DNA of 64,000 bases from Oxytricha trifallax (GCA_000711775.1 ARYC01000423.1:88892-152891), one strand, 5' to 3'. Counted from the stretch's first letter, positions 1 to 12,070 are shown. Numbers and translations are program-made. The notes: generated by a model not told the origin, from the letters alone.

Positions 1-1954
1 TCTGAAAGACATTACTTTGTAAATAGTATAATATTGCCTCTATTATGATGAAAAGTTGGCAAATACTCATATTAAATTGCGTTAATATAATAAATTTGTG
101 TTATATAAATTCACTAATGAATCTTCAATTCCTCTGGCAAAATCATTATTTCCATATGTAATCTTTATAAATATCCCCCAATTTGATAACTTTTGTCCCC
201 AAGACCATTCAATCAGTAGTAGCATTCAAAAACCTAAATCTACTGCAAGATATACTTCTACAAGTTAGCCATGAGCGAGGGTACAACCACGATCTCAATA
301 AACTTAAAATATTAAATTTAACTTATTTAATTTGTAGCAAGCCATCCTAATACTAGTCAAGTCTTCTTTCTAGGTTATAAACATCATCACATTAGAATTT
401 ACCTAATGTAAGGACATCTTGGCATATATAACATAATCTGGTGATATACAGTACTATATCTCTGTGAAAAAACACCACTCTTACAAATAGTATTAAATAA
501 GAATAAAATTTGTCTGCTAATTTCTTACAATTTTGGATTTGCGGATATAGCTATGAAAAAAGAATTCAATGCGCTTCCTTTAGGTTATGCTAAAGACACT
601 TTACTACAAAAGAAACATAATTAGTTAAATTTTAACTAGTAAATAATATAAATCGACCCTGATTTATCATGTATGAGATATCGAGCGAAGAGATTCTTCA
701 TATAAACTAAACGTACTTACTTTTAAACTTATTTATAAAATTAAAAATAGCAAATTATTTAGAATTATAAATAGTTTAGAAAGTGGGTAAATATACACAA
801 ATAGAGGAGACTATTATTTATGATAATCTAAATATCAAAAGAAGGCAAACGAATCATCAGAAAATTTGAAAAACAATTAATCATGAAATAAAATGAGTTA
901 CTTATTAATAAACTATACTTAAATCTCCCAGGAACTAAAAAGAATGTAATTCAAAGAAACTCTTTGAAAAAGAAAGATTCGCAATAGAGCTAACTAACTT
1001 CTAAAGATTCCTTGAATTTATAGAAAAGCGATAACTTACTACAAATACTAATAATTATACCCATCATTAGCATTTTTTCCAGTGATATTTACAAACATCG
1101 ACTATTATAGGAAATGGTAATGTCGTAAAAACACATAGGGTCATTATGTCATAAACGATGTCTAAAAGGAAGAATTCTTATAACTTTTTTAATAAAGGAG
1201 GAACAAAATGCTACATTAAAATGATGACATTATTTTGATAGCTAGGATAACTATCGTAAAAACGGTAAGTTAAATGAGATACAGCTAAAACAATATAAGT
1301 ATTAATTAACAAACAGTTTTTCCTTAAACGTATTAAATGGAACACATTGATATTAGGTTTATTCTAAATTAAATTTACATAGCACAATAGATAAAATACT
1401 TTAAAGAAAAGTCTAATTGAGAAACTTTAATACAGATTTAAGACTATTAAAATATAACAGCCCTGAATTTGATAATTTGTAAAATGAAATTATTGTGATA
1501 AAAATAAAATAATTATTTTGTTGAATAAATATGCAATCGATAACATTTCAGCCATCTTAATATGCACATACCAAGAACAAAAATATTTTGAATTGTAGTC
1601 TTCACTAATAATGGTTTGTATGAAGCTACCTACCAGCTACAATTGTTTATCAATAAGACCACAAAGACTATATGTTGTTCTATAACTGTTTAATACGTAA
1701 GTAAGTAGTATCATGATATTTATAACACAAACAAAATATTTTTTCCTTAAATTTTCAAGAATAATAATTAATATATAATAGGTTAAATTACAGACTGAAT
1801 GACTCATTGTCTGCATAAAATAGGATAGAGGAATGTGCTATTAACAAGAGTACTGTCGCTCCGATAAGCCTTAAAATTTACGAAACAATGTTTGAGACTA
1901 AGAAATACACTCTCTGTGAAGCTTCAATAATAATCGTTATTGACCCCCTAAAGG
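1..1954. other. AT-rich spacer, no gene recognised
   Basis: Very AT-rich sequence with no coding region that I can support on either strand, even when TAA and TAG are read as glutamine. I saw no repeat or inverted structure in it that matches other parts of the window. The first recognisable feature is the inverted repeat that starts near 1955. Confidence 0.5.
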
Positions 1955-2345
1955 CATGATGATATAGGTAAAATTAAAAGAAAACCGAATTAATGAATAT
2001 TCAAACTAATCAAAAAACCTGATAACAAAGTATATATTATAATAAATTTTTAATAATATATAAATTTAATAATTTTGAAGTCTTAATCCTAATGGAGTGG
2101 ACTGCTTCCATCATTAGGTAGTAATTAAATTGATTCTCCATTATAGTTCAATGCTAAGTAAGCAGCATATGTGTTTTCATCCGTTTTTTATCCATCAATG
2201 CTGCCAAAATTTTGTGTTTTTTTATTTCAGGAGTGAGTTGGCAAATTCTAATTTTTTTCCCCTACTGTCTCCGTTTTAAAATTCCCATATATTCGCTTGT
2301 GCAATAATTTATTTCTATAATATAGCGTGCGTTTTAATATTAAAT
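1955..2345 (+). repeat. Left TIR of the 2.5-kb element
   Basis: Inverted copy of 4105-4495, with scattered mismatches and small indels. It includes the conserved outer stretch that pairs at 1955-2000 and 4455-4495, and a shared T-run block near 2205-2240. Confidence 0.85.
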
Positions 2346-2375
2346 AAGAAAATAATGATAATATTAATAATCTTA

Positions 2376-3928
2376 TCATATTGAGGCCTCTGAAAATCCC
2401 CGATCTTATATTTTTCTTAATTTATAAGGGTCAAGCCCTTTTTCATTATTTCTCTGGTTTGATTTAGTCTTTGTCCAGAATTTCGCTTGTATGAGGGTTG
2501 AATTTGTAGTAATTTTCAAAGGTTTCTCGTCAAAAATCTCCGATCTCTTTGTTAAGTCTATTGTCTTAGCTGTTAGTTCATTCATGATTTCTATAATTTT
2601 CTTATGTTTCTCTTCTTCTATCAAATTAAAAATGATGCCTGTGATTTAAGCCATAGATTGGAGCATTTTAGGTATTGAAATTCCCTCCGATTGGATTAAT
2701 AGTTATTCCGTATACATCAGGTATTTGTAGGCTTCAGGATCATCGTTAATAATTTCAAAACCCGGTGGTACATATCCTCTAGTTTGGGGGGATGTTTATC
2801 ATTAGTTAGAACCATTTCTCTGGTGGTTCCGTTTCTAGATCTTAGTTCTCTAGTACCAATAGAAGTTTAGTTTTATGTAGTCTACTCCAGCACAATAGGT
2901 TTTAGTATATTATGGGTATTTTTAATTCATCTTTAGTGAGACTTTGTCCAAATGTCTGCCAGTCTTGTCTTTGTTCAAAGTCTAGCTCCCCGTATACGTT
3001 AGTAGGTAGAGTGAGTTACAGCATCTTCAACATACTGTTTATTTCAATCTCCGTCCAGTGTTGGGTCAATGACTATGCCCCTAATGTCTTTTGCCTCCAG
3101 ATATTTAAATCTCAAATCTTTTATTAATTAAATTAATTCATCTTAGTATTTAATAGTAAGTGAGTCATCGATTTAGGTCCGTGCGACACTGATTAAATTA
3201 TAAGGTTTCTCTAGTTACGCACTTTAATTTTTATTTAATTCTAATTTTTGGAGGTTTGACGTTTGTGAGTTATTTCAAACTCATCTTACATTTCAACCTC
3301 TTAAGTATGTGAATTTTTTGTTCTTTAAAACAAATTTTTATCTTTTTCTTTGTTATCCAAGTGTATTAAGTCTTAATTTTTTACAGTCTCAATTACTTCG
3401 AACATCTTAAAAATAATTTAGTCAGTTGCTTGATATTCAGTCAGAAAGTTTAATAACATTCACTCTATAGGCAGTATTTAGTACTAGTCTTGTGTACCAC
3501 TCTTTAAAATTTAACACATGTTTTATATTTGAGAAGTTTGAGAAGAATATCGGTATGGCTGAGAAGGCTGTTTATACAACCTTAACTATGGTTCTTTATT
3601 GACAGAGAAGCATTGAATCTAATCTGATGATTCTAGATCTAGTAGGTGTTCAGGATTAGTATATAATTTTAATCTGATATTTTTAATATAGTATGTTAGA
3701 GTTTTCCTATTAGTTCTTGTTTGAGGGGATGACTGTGTTTGAAAATTCTGTTAAAGAAATTTTTTAAGATAATTCTTTGACCTCTAGGTAGTTTATTAAA
3801 TTCTAGTGTGTAAGATTGGAAAAGCTTATTATATCACTTATTTTATTGAGTTTTACGGAATTTGTTTTATGAATCAGAAGTATTCCGTGAGGTCGGTATT
3901 TTTCTATATTGCGTTGTTAAGGAAACAT
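2376..3928 (-). pseudogene. Decayed protein gene inside the 2.5-kb TIR element
   Basis: Read on the minus strand with TAA/TAG as glutamine, the interior gives long open stretches. One begins at an ATG at 3928 and runs about 90 codons. A second, about 110 codons, covers roughly 2780-2376 and contains a GYVPPGFEIIND segment followed by a K/E-rich amphipathic helix region and a TGA stop at 2376-2378. Between them the frame changes at least twice and in-frame TGAs occur near 2800, 3450 and 3660, so the copy looks broken. The composition is lysine-, asparagine- and glutamine-rich. I do not recognise the family. Being the only gene between the TIRs, it may be the element's mobility protein or a companion protein. 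Confidence 0.5.
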
Positions 3929-4104
3929 ATCATTTCTTATTAATCGTTACGACCCCAGACCAAGTTTATTTCCAATTTAATAATTAAAAAAGATGATAAC
4001 TTTCTTATGAATTAATTTTGTACCTAATATAAGAAACAACTTTAAAGTCTCTGAATAATAAAATCAAACAAACAAATAATGGAACAATGTAATAAGTTTT
4101 ATAT

Positions 4105-4495
4105 TAAAACGCACGCTATATTATAGAAAAAGTAATCAAATAAATTATTACATAGACGAATACTTGGGAATTTTAAAACGGAGACAGTCGGGGAAAAAAT
4201 AGAATTTGCCAACTCACTCCTGAAATAAAAAAACACAAAATTTTGGCAGCATTGATGGATAAAAACGGAGGAAAACACATCTGCTTATTAGTCAGCATTG
4301 AACTAAAATGGAGAATCAATTTATTTACTACCTAATGATGGAAGCAGTCCACTCCATTAGGATTAAGACTTCAAAATTATTAAATTTATATATTAAAAGA
4401 AATTTATTATAATCTATACTTTGTTATCAGGTTTTTTGATTAGTTTGAATATTCATTAATTCGGTTTTATATTTAATTTTACCTAAATCATCATG
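4105..4495 (-). repeat. Right TIR of the 2.5-kb element
   Basis: Inverted copy of 1955-2345. The outer end is the complement of CATGATGATTTAGGT at 4481-4495. Confidence 0.85.
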
Positions 4496-4758
4496 ATTGG
4501 TAAAGTTGGTGGAGGAGCAGAAGAGGAAGTTGCTGAATAATAATTAAATAACAATTACAGAAATTTTCAGAGTTCAGGCTTTTTGCTGGTCAATACTCAC
4601 TTTTGTAGTAGAATGGGTCATTTTGGTTTTATCTTTTCTAAATGAAAGTATTGCTCTATAGAATAGATTAGATATAAAAGAATTGAAGATTTGGGAGAAA
4701 TGAAAAATAAATGAACCAACAATTAATACCATGAAATTAATCAAATTACAAGTTTTAC

Positions 4759-5387
4759 TCACTAATCAAACTACTAATCAATCTCGTCTAGGATGGTTTT
4801 CACTGACTACTGATGCACTTTGGAATACTTGCCTCGTCTGATCTCCTCTGCCTACGGCTTGATGTTCGCGGTGTACCAGGCAAGGAGCTTGTCCGCCTCC
4901 AAGGTCTCGCACTGCTTCGCGAGGAGGGTGAGGATCTTCTCTGGGAGCAGGGGACACTTGGCGAAGATCTTCCTGAGGAATGTGTGCAGCTGGTCTTCGG
5001 AGTTCTCCTACATAAGTTGCAGCCGGTCCTGTATCTCAAGGACCTTTGACTGGGGAGTGAGCTTCTTGTAGACGCCGGGGTTGCTCTTCTTCAAAGATTG
5101 CTCGATGTCCTGCTTGAAGTGTTGGAGATCTGAGCGTGCTCCAGTTACCACCTGCCAGTGCCATGCCATGAGTGCCTCAGCCTCGTGAACTGTGGGTGCC
5201 CCCGATCTTCTCATGTTTTCGTTGACTCTGGGCAGCTCTGGAAATGACGCGAGGTGATGTCGGTACTCGTGAATTAGAGCTAGCTGATCTCTGACTTGTA
5301 GGAGGGACTCATGATCTTGGCCTCTTCCTGGGAGCTGGTGGTCTTGTCATCCTGAGATTGTTTTTATCTGTGTAGGGTTTGTGCCAT
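4759..5387 (-). pseudogene. GC-rich ORF, unknown function, one frameshift
   Basis: The minus strand from an ATG at 5387 to a TGA at 4759-4761 gives a protein of about 205 residues after one frameshift near 5220-5300. Its amino end is hydrophilic (MAQTLHRQKQSQDD). The rest is helical and rich in leucine, glutamine and lysine, with an AWHWQVV segment and a repeated L-x-x-L pattern consistent with coiled coil. Codons are strikingly GC-rich (AAG, CTC, GCC, TTC), unlike the AT-rich surroundings, while TAG still serves as glutamine. It lies at the downstream end of a run of minus-strand GC-rich ORFs (6991 to 4759) that look like one inserted unit. No known domain recognised. Confidence 0.5.
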
Positions 5388-5736
5388 GTTTTGTCTAATT
5401 AAATTCAAATGTTAAAACTAATATATTACTGATAGTCGTTAATTTAGTGTAATTAAGCGGTATTAATATAATAGGTCTGATCAAAAATACTTACCTCAAA
5501 TTTTCAACATACGATTTTTTGCAAAACGGTAATGCAAACGATGACAAAAAAGAATTTTTCTCTTGAGGGAGTGGCAGGGGCACCACGCGATTCTCCATGT
5601 TTTATTTTACGGAAATGGAGTCTCCGACTCAGACATCTATCTCAGTGGCCGAGATAATTACAGATCATTATTGGGGTAGAAATGTTGGGCTGAATTATGG
5701 AAATCTTGAATACCATATCAACTTAGAGAGTTTTAA

Positions 5737-5915
5737 TCATACATTCCTTAAGCCTAAGTGGTCCAGGGCCGCGACCAGGGTCCTCTGGAACTCGCGCTGA
5801 AGCCAGTGCCTGTCCATCTTCGAGATTAGGAGGGCCAGGTGTGCGATGTACTCGCGCAGTTGCTTCCTATAGGGGTTACGATAAGTGAGCCTTGCTTAGT
5901 AGGCTGGCGGATCCT
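5737..5915 (-). pseudogene. GC-rich ORF fragment, unknown
   Basis: A minus-strand frame of about 58 codons ending at TGA 5737-5739 encodes a basic, helical peptide containing REYIAHLALLISKMDRHW. Codon choice is GC-rich like the flanking ORFs at 4759-5387 and 6147-6991, so it probably belongs to the same decayed unit. No start codon is evident upstream, so it may be the end of a longer gene broken near 5900. Function unknown. Confidence 0.4.
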
Positions 5916-5999
5916 CCTCTAAGCTAGAAGGAATTCCTCTGCAAAGCAGTGTATTCGCCTAGGCGGATTCTCATCTAGTATTAAAGTATCTCAATTACT

Positions 6000-6715
6000 C
6001 AATGAATCTTACTTGTTGTATGTAGGAGGAATCCTAAGTGCCTTCAATATCTGCTAATGTGGTAGGATCAGATGTAGCTAGAGTGTTGTGGCCAGTGTTA
6101 GCCCAGTTGTTCATGATGAATGCAGCAAGGATATTGTCTTCAACCTTCAATTGCTTTTAATGAAGTTGTTAGTTGGATAAACGAATGATTCAGTTAAACC
6201 ATAGCTGAACATAAAAATGATGCTTTCGCCAATAGGTGCTTCAACATCGGCTTGAGGGAAGGCAGTTGTGTCTTCATTGAGGACGGAAGCTAACTTGGTG
6301 AAGGGCATAGCAACATAAGAAGTCAAAGGAACATCTCCAACAGTTAGGCCTGGTAATCTCAAGTGGTCGAGGGCCAGAGTGTCCGTTAGGCCTCCAAGAT
6401 TAACGACCCAGTAATGAGTGCCCAGGTAGGGGATCTCCACATCCTCCACCAGGCTTAGCTGAGGGCGTGGTCTCCATCTGATCTCTCATTTCATGAATAG
6501 GGCCCACATCAGTGATGTTTTTAGTGGTTGCAGTTGTCATATTCTACTATTAGGTTTCCATAGGGCCCCCACCTCTGACCTAGGGCGTGTCTGCCCTATT
6601 TGGTAGTGTCGTTCGCGATCGTAAGGTCTGATCCATGGTTTCATCGTTTCCCCCTTCGCACATGTAGGTGCCTTCTGGAGGAAATGTGAGCTTTCTAACG
6701 GCCGCCCGCATCTCA
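6000..6715 (-). pseudogene. GC-rich ORF with beta-rich protein, frameshifted
   Basis: The minus strand carries an ATG-led segment at about 6704, then an amino region rich in Thr, Met and Glu, then a segment (6449-6147) containing VEIPYLGTHYWVVNLGG and YGLTESFVYP, and finally a frame covering about 6140-6000 with AAFIMNNWANTG. At least two frameshifts (near 6450 and 6150) separate these pieces. Alternating hydrophobic residues, aromatics and glycine-proline turns suggest a beta-rich fold, which would be compatible with a structural or capsid-like protein, but I see no diagnostic motif. GC-rich codons set it apart from neighbouring DNA. Confidence 0.4.
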
Positions 6716-6991
6716 ATGCTGTGCTCCAACGATCTACCTGTGGTGGGTGGTGACATTGTCGCCGAAGATGGTGGCCACCACGTCGTGAATCTCCTTCTTT
6801 GATCTCTTACTAACGGTCATGTTGTCCAGGAGGCAGCGCAGCCTGGCCTCGAAGATGGCGGCGTCCAGGGTGTGAGAGGGCGCGAAGTACGCCTGCATGT
6901 TGGGAGAAAGCTACTGCATGTCCAGCTCGACTGTCTTGGATGAGAGGAAGGGTATTATGTCATTCGACACTCTGTTATCAGGGCTCAGCAT
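6713..6991 (-). CDS. Small GC-rich ORF, 92 aa, unknown
   Basis: ATG at 6991 to TGA at 6713-6715 on the minus strand gives an uninterrupted 92-codon frame with two TAGs read as glutamine. The protein has a helical central part (LDAAIFEARLRCLLDNM) followed by a basic SKRSKKE patch. It is the first of the minus-strand GC-rich ORFs and slightly overlaps the start of the next one, as in a compact polycistronic or viral-type arrangement. Function unknown. It could be a broken amino end of a longer protein, since the following frame continues without an obvious gap. Confidence 0.45.
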
Positions 6992-7072
6992 AGATACGGG
7001 TGGGATTGGGTTTTATTATAATAATTAGTAGAGGATATAAGGAATAAAATTTAACTCAATCAGCTCATTTAA

Positions 7073-7162
7073 TTTGGTAGCTTTTTAATTTCTGAAGGCC
7101 CCCCTATATATATATATATATATATTGTACATACTTTAATTTCTTAAAAGCTACCAAATCTC
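7073..7162. repeat. Short inverted repeat around a TA microsatellite
   Basis: ATTTGGTAGCTTTTTAATTTC at 7073-7093 pairs with its imperfect complement at about 7138-7162. The loop holds a CCCCCC run and a dinucleotide (TA)n tract of about 12 units. It may be a cruciform-forming spacer or the relic of a small foldback element. Confidence 0.6.
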
Positions 7163-10111
7163 TTATAATAATAAAAATACAATAATTAAATTTAATTTGA
7201 ATTTAAATTAACAACTTCCTTATCTCTATTGATTTCATACTTTTATAGTGTAGAACTGTATTTCTGTTGATCATAACACTGAAAAGTTAGAAGGGCTTTT
7301 ACCATACTTATTAGAATCACAGAAGTGAAGACGCTTGCATTTAAGTTATCTTCATTATATATTAAACATGTTTTTATTTCATGTAGAGTATTAGTTTTAA
7401 TTTAAAATAACCAGTATGTTGAATTTAATACTACTAATCTACTTATCAAATTCAGAGATGCTATATTTAAATAGTCTTAAATCTGTATTAAAGTTTCGCA
7501 ATTTTACTTTTTTTAAAGTATCTTATCGATAATGTAAACTTGAGAAGCTTTGAAACAAGTGAATAGGATTTTTATGGAGCTCAAATTAAATAATATTTGC
7601 CTTTAATCATAAATTTTTAAAAACAAGAAGATGAGAGAGATTATAGACAAGAACGAATAGGTTAGGGTTCCAACCATTTTAAAAACTAATAATCTGAAGC
7701 CATTGAGTCCCTCACCAACTTGTTTATATTATTATTATTTTATTAACTATAATTATCAATATTTTTAATTCTAATTTCATTCTAATTGTTTAGAGTTATG
7801 AAAGTATTCATCTCATTGCATGCTACTTTTATAATTCAATATTAATATTCTATAGAAAATTATCGATTTCTAAATTTAATGGTTTAATTAAAACTAGAAG
7901 AAGAAGAATTATATATTTATATCATTTTTACAGTTATTTAATGTAATAATTGTCCATTCTTAATTAATTTTATAAATCTAAATCTCATAAATTAGTAGAA
8001 TTCGTTTAAGTATAATAATTATTATTTAAAGCTTAACATATTTATATAAATAAATTAAAACATGAAATATAATTTGTCAAAAATGAATTAGCATCTCAAT
8101 AATTAATTCAATTTTTTCTCAATTGATATTCAAATTTTAATAAAACCAAGTTTTTTCAATTAATACCATCTATCAACTCCCATTAGGCACTTCATTATCA
8201 ATCTATTTTATTTAGAATTTGAGTTAACTTATTAAATATTCCAAATTTATCACCTTAAATTTATTAACTTATATTTAAGCATACAATATTTTAATATGAA
8301 ATGTCTTATATTCATGCTACAATGAGTAATTTGATTATTAATGAACATCATTTATAAGAGAAATCGAAAAATACATTATTTTTTAGAGAAAGTGCATGTA
8401 ATTTCCAAGCTGTATACAACAAAGAATTAACTATTTTCTTAATAAATTCATTGAAAGTTAATAAGGAATAATAACATGACAAGTTGGTCTAATTATACTA
8501 ATGATTATTATAATAAATTACTATTTAATAAAAATAACATGGAAAATGAACAATTATTATTAAATCTATACGATCTCATTGTACCAATATTTATCAGATA
8601 AATTATCTTTTATAGGTGAATTATTATTAGAGCTAAATCAAAATTATACAAGTTATTTTGAATGAAACTGAATCTAAAATTTATGTTAATTGTTTATGGC
8701 TTTAGCTTGCAACTCGATAGTTATTTATTTAAATATTCCAACTTATCATTCACAATATAATTTATATTAAAATTAAATTAAATTAAACCGCTTATTATAT
8801 CTATTTTATTTATATTACATTAGTTTCAAAGTAATTATCAATAAATATATTTGCAATATAATTCAAATTTAATTTAGTACTTATTAAATAATCTATAAAA
8901 ATATGGTAATATTCTCATAATAAAAAAAACTTTGTTTTTTATCCTTAATTAATTGAAGATATTTTTAGTTTACTTATCATCTTTGACTTGCTCTATCAGA
9001 TTAAATAAGCTTTTTAAGTATTTACAAAAAGCATTTAAATATAAAATTAATAATAGCCGTCAGAATATTTATATATTTATATATATAAAGAGGTTTAAGA
9101 AGTTTGTAATCAATCAGTAAATTTAATTTCTCGATAAATTAAGAAAAATTATAAGTTCAACAATTTTATTTCTAATCTTCCTTCACAAATAAAAGTGAGA
9201 CCTAATTTCACATATTAAATTTATGGTAGGTTTAAAGAAGCAGTCAAGTCTCAAACAGATATGATAAAGAATTAGAAGGCCCATGATTTATAAATGAGAG
9301 ATTAGTAAGCTTTTATAATTAAAAAGGCTCTCTTGCAATGAAAAGAACGAAGCTAGTGATATTTAATTCAAGTAATACGCACTAACATAAAGAATTAAAT
9401 TAAAAAACTAAGAGTAGCAGTAATAATAGCAGTAATAGTGTTAGTATTTCTTTTAGGTTCTCATTAAAAATCAGACAGTAAGAGATAATTTAAATCTCTA
9501 AAGTATGATAAAAAACTCATTTTTCATAAAATTTTTGAAATATTTTAATCAACAAAAGTTAAGCAAAGTAATTTAATAACTTAATATTTTAATTACATAA
9601 TACAACCATATAAAGTATTAATAAATATATATTATTTAATACATAATTTATTACTGTTCATGATCGATTAAGTATAATTAGCTTATTGTACTTAAAAAAT
9701 GATGATTATTATAAAAATGCAATTTTTAGTTAATTAAGGAATCTTAAGATTCTTAGTAGATTTCTATGAATTATAAATAGACATATAAATAAGTATAAAT
9801 GCATTGATAATAATCATGAATTGATGTCATAGATTTTTATTATCCACAAATTTACTGTTAAACTTAGAACATTGTTCTATAACAGTTTGAAAATTAATAG
9901 ATTCTATTTAAATTTGTCCCTATATTCATAAATGGTATGCTTTAATAAAAATTGTGGAAACACTTTTGAATATAAACTATATCTTTTATAATTTAATACA
10001 CGCAAAAATCTTATGTATATTTTACGATTTATGAATGATTTCTTTAAAAAAACAAAGCAATAATTAATTATCTTAAGCTTATTAATTATTCAAATAGTTA
10101 TATATTTAATT

Positions 10112-10148
10112 GATGCATCACCTACTTTCTAAAAGTTGGTGATGCATC
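10112..10148. repeat. Perfect 11-bp hairpin GATGCATCACC
   Basis: GATGCATCACC (10112-10122) and GGTGATGCATC (10138-10148) form a perfect stem around a 15-nt loop, 12 bp outside the left end of the SF3-helicase element at 10160. No second copy lies beyond the element's right end, so it is not part of the TIR. Confidence 0.7.
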
Positions 10149-10159
10149 TCAAATATTAT

Positions 10160-10401
10160 TATTGATAAAATAGATAAAAATAGGAAATTTAAGAAATAAA
10201 GTTTAATCAATTATATATTAGTAATACTAACTGCCACTAAATACAAGAGGCATTAATCATATTTTGATTTAAATTTAAAGTAATTAATAAAATCTTAATT
10301 AAATATATATATATTAGTGGTCTAGTGGTCTAGTGGTCTGGCCATAGTTTTTAGTGGTCTACCGGTAAGTATATTAATTAGTGTTAATAACTTAATTGCA
10401 T
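10160..10401 (+). repeat. Left TIR with AGTGGTCT iterons
   Basis: Inverted copy of 11837-12070. Three consecutive AGTGGTCT units lie at about 10315-10339 and a fourth at about 10353-10360, followed by ACCGGTAAGTATATTAATTAG, which is also present in complement on the right. Confidence 0.85.
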
Positions 10402-10424
10402 TTTAAAAAGATAATGGAGACAAC

Positions 10425-11763
10425 ATGCCGGAGACCACAAACTCAGATATTCAGTTTACTGAGAGGCTACATTGACTTCATAACTGTGCGGAGGACTCAT
10501 CAGGACAGTAATTGTAATGTTTCACAACCGCCACTAATTCTTCTTACAGGTATAGAAAGAGGGCAGCTCGGACTTCTGGAAGCAGTGCCAAAGCTCAATG
10601 ACCAGTTAAATTCCGGGGTTCAGTCACCTCGAGGTCTACACTGATCGCTCCAACTCAATGTACTACCTCTGAATTCGCTTCAAAACAGATTCTACCGGAG
10701 TCAACAAGTCATTCTTCACTGAAAAGAGACGCAAGGGTGCGGTAATAATGGCACAGCTAGAATTGACAGTCAAGCTTCTAGGTCATCAAACATTCGAGCA
10801 GTTTGCATAAGGAGTAGATGGATTAAAGCTTTTATACGGGCCATCTCAACACTACGAGCAGTTCATCGTCAAACAGAATGCTAAGCAGGAGAAGGAAATG
10901 TAGAAGCAGGAGCGCGTATCTAAAGGTGCTGTCGATGTAACGAATGACTATATGATCGAAAGGCTTTCATAGGGATCACAGTCAAAAGATGAGTACATTC
11001 GGAAAAATTCATCAGATGTACATTAGCTAGTAGCTATTGCAAAGGCATACAGCTCAATCAACTATGCCGATTAAAGTTATATAGAAATCCGGTGTCACCA
11101 TTAAGGAGAGAGTACCAATAATTGCTTCTCTTTAAGAATACATGGCAGAACTAAAACAAACCGGCGATAAATCCAGTACCCCTAAGGATGCCGATCTGAA
11201 AACAATGGGTTATCTTCACATTCTGGATGTCCTCTATGAGCTACTTATCAAGCGCAAGAACAGTAAGATTCACAGCTTGTGGATATATGGGCCCACCAAT
11301 ACCGGGAAGACAAAAATCACCCGCATCCTAGAAGAGATATTCGTGTGTGAACAATACGTGCAGTCGAATTCGCATTTTCATGTCCCCATGAAGCAGGGCA
11401 AGGCCGGAGAGCCACAGATTCTCATCGCAAACGAGATCAATTTTACGAAAGCATTTGGATCATCTGGGATAGCAGGGATGAAGCGGTTGATGGAGGGTGA
11501 AGTGGATGGCCATAGAGTAGAAGTACGGCGGCGTCGACTATAAGTACACGGGATGTTTCGTAGTAATCACATCTAACACTCTTCCCTTTGGCAAGATGGA
11601 CCCCGAGGATGCCAATGCATTTAAGTCCCGGTGCCTACTATGTGAATCAGAAATACCCACACAAAGCGGGGAGGAGGCATTCCCTTTGACCGCGCCGATG
11701 GTCGCCCGCTTCCTGAACGCAAGATTTCACTCCGATCAGAAAGAGAAGAAGGGGGACTAATGA
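10425..11763 (+). pseudogene. SF3 initiator helicase (Rep-like), decayed
   Basis: The plus-strand frame, read with TAA/TAG as glutamine, encodes a roughly 440-residue protein. The amino half holds a beta-rich segment (FSHLEVYTD, then MYYL, then RFKTDSTG). The carboxy half is a typical SF3 helicase: Walker A GPTNTGKT at about 11289, Walker B-like ILIANEIN at about 11421, and motif C VITSNTLPF at about 11563. The gene is broken. It has frameshifts near 10470, 11070 and 11525 and an in-frame TGA near 10669. The same domain order and spacing are intact in the gene at 23785-25137, so this is an older relative. I see no HUH nuclease motif. Its partner sites are probably the AGTGGTCT iterons in the TIRs. 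Confidence 0.85.
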
Positions 11764-11836
11764 GGGAGTCAGACAGTGGTCAGAGCACAGCCGGAGAAAT
11801 GACTAGTGATACTGTGCAGTAATAAGTAGTCTACAC

Positions 11837-12070
11837 ATGCAATTAAGTTATTAAGACTAATTAATATACTTACCGGTAGACCACTAAAAACTAGTAGCCA
11901 GACCACTAGACCACTAATTATATATATATTTAATTGATTTAATTAATTACTTTAAATTTAAATCAAAATATGATTAATGCCTCTTGTATTTAGTGGCAGT
12001 TAGTATTACTAATATATAATTGATTAAACTTTATTTCTTAAATTTCCTATTTTTACCTATTTTATCAATA
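11837..12070 (-). repeat. Right TIR with AGACCACT iterons
   Basis: Inverted copy of 10160-10401. AGACCACT units occur at about 11878, 11900 and 11907. One iteron fewer than on the left, with small mismatches. Confidence 0.85.

Larger units (their letters stand above)
1955..4495. mobile_element. 2.5-kb transposon-like element with ~390-bp TIRs
   Basis: The segment is bounded by long, slightly diverged terminal inverted repeats, 1955-2345 on the left and about 4105-4495 on the right. The outer ends pair as CATGATGATNTAGGTAAAATT on the left with its complement on the right, and pairing runs through the cgcacgctatattata block near 2325 and 4110. The interior (2376-3928) is a single minus-strand decayed coding region. 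This layout fits a DNA transposon, but the protein shows no DDE motif I recognise, so the family is unknown. No target-site duplication was clear. Confidence 0.8.
7000..10159. other. AT-rich spacer, no gene recognised
   Basis: About 3.1 kb of extremely AT-rich DNA with no supportable coding region. It contains a (TA)n microsatellite at about 7107-7130 lying between the two arms of a short inverted repeat (TTTGGTAGCTTTT near 7074 and its complement near 7148), and a perfect 11-bp hairpin at 10112-10148 just outside the next element. Confidence 0.55.
10160..12070. mobile_element. 1.9-kb TIR element with a decayed SF3 helicase gene
   Basis: Inverted repeats of about 240 bp bound the element (10160-10401 and 11837-12070). 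The outer ends pair as ATTGATAAAATAGRTAAAAATAGG. The inner part of each TIR carries tandem AGTGGTCT copies (four to five), resembling initiator-binding iterons. The single plus-strand gene (10425-11763) encodes an SF3 helicase related to the one in the element at 23371-25640. The coding part is much more GC-rich than its TIRs. Terminal repeats with iterons plus an SF3 initiator suggest a linear, self-replicating or virus-derived element rather than an ordinary DDE transposon; that is inference. Confidence 0.85.

Noticed and set aside
3171-3178. GTCCGTGCG and similar strings as possible AGTCCGTT element ends
   Set aside because: Too short and not in paired or flanking positions.
10425-11763. 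HUH rolling-circle nuclease domain in the amino half
   Set aside because: No His-hydrophobe-His pair with a downstream catalytic Tyr at the right spacing, and the intact relative lacks it too.
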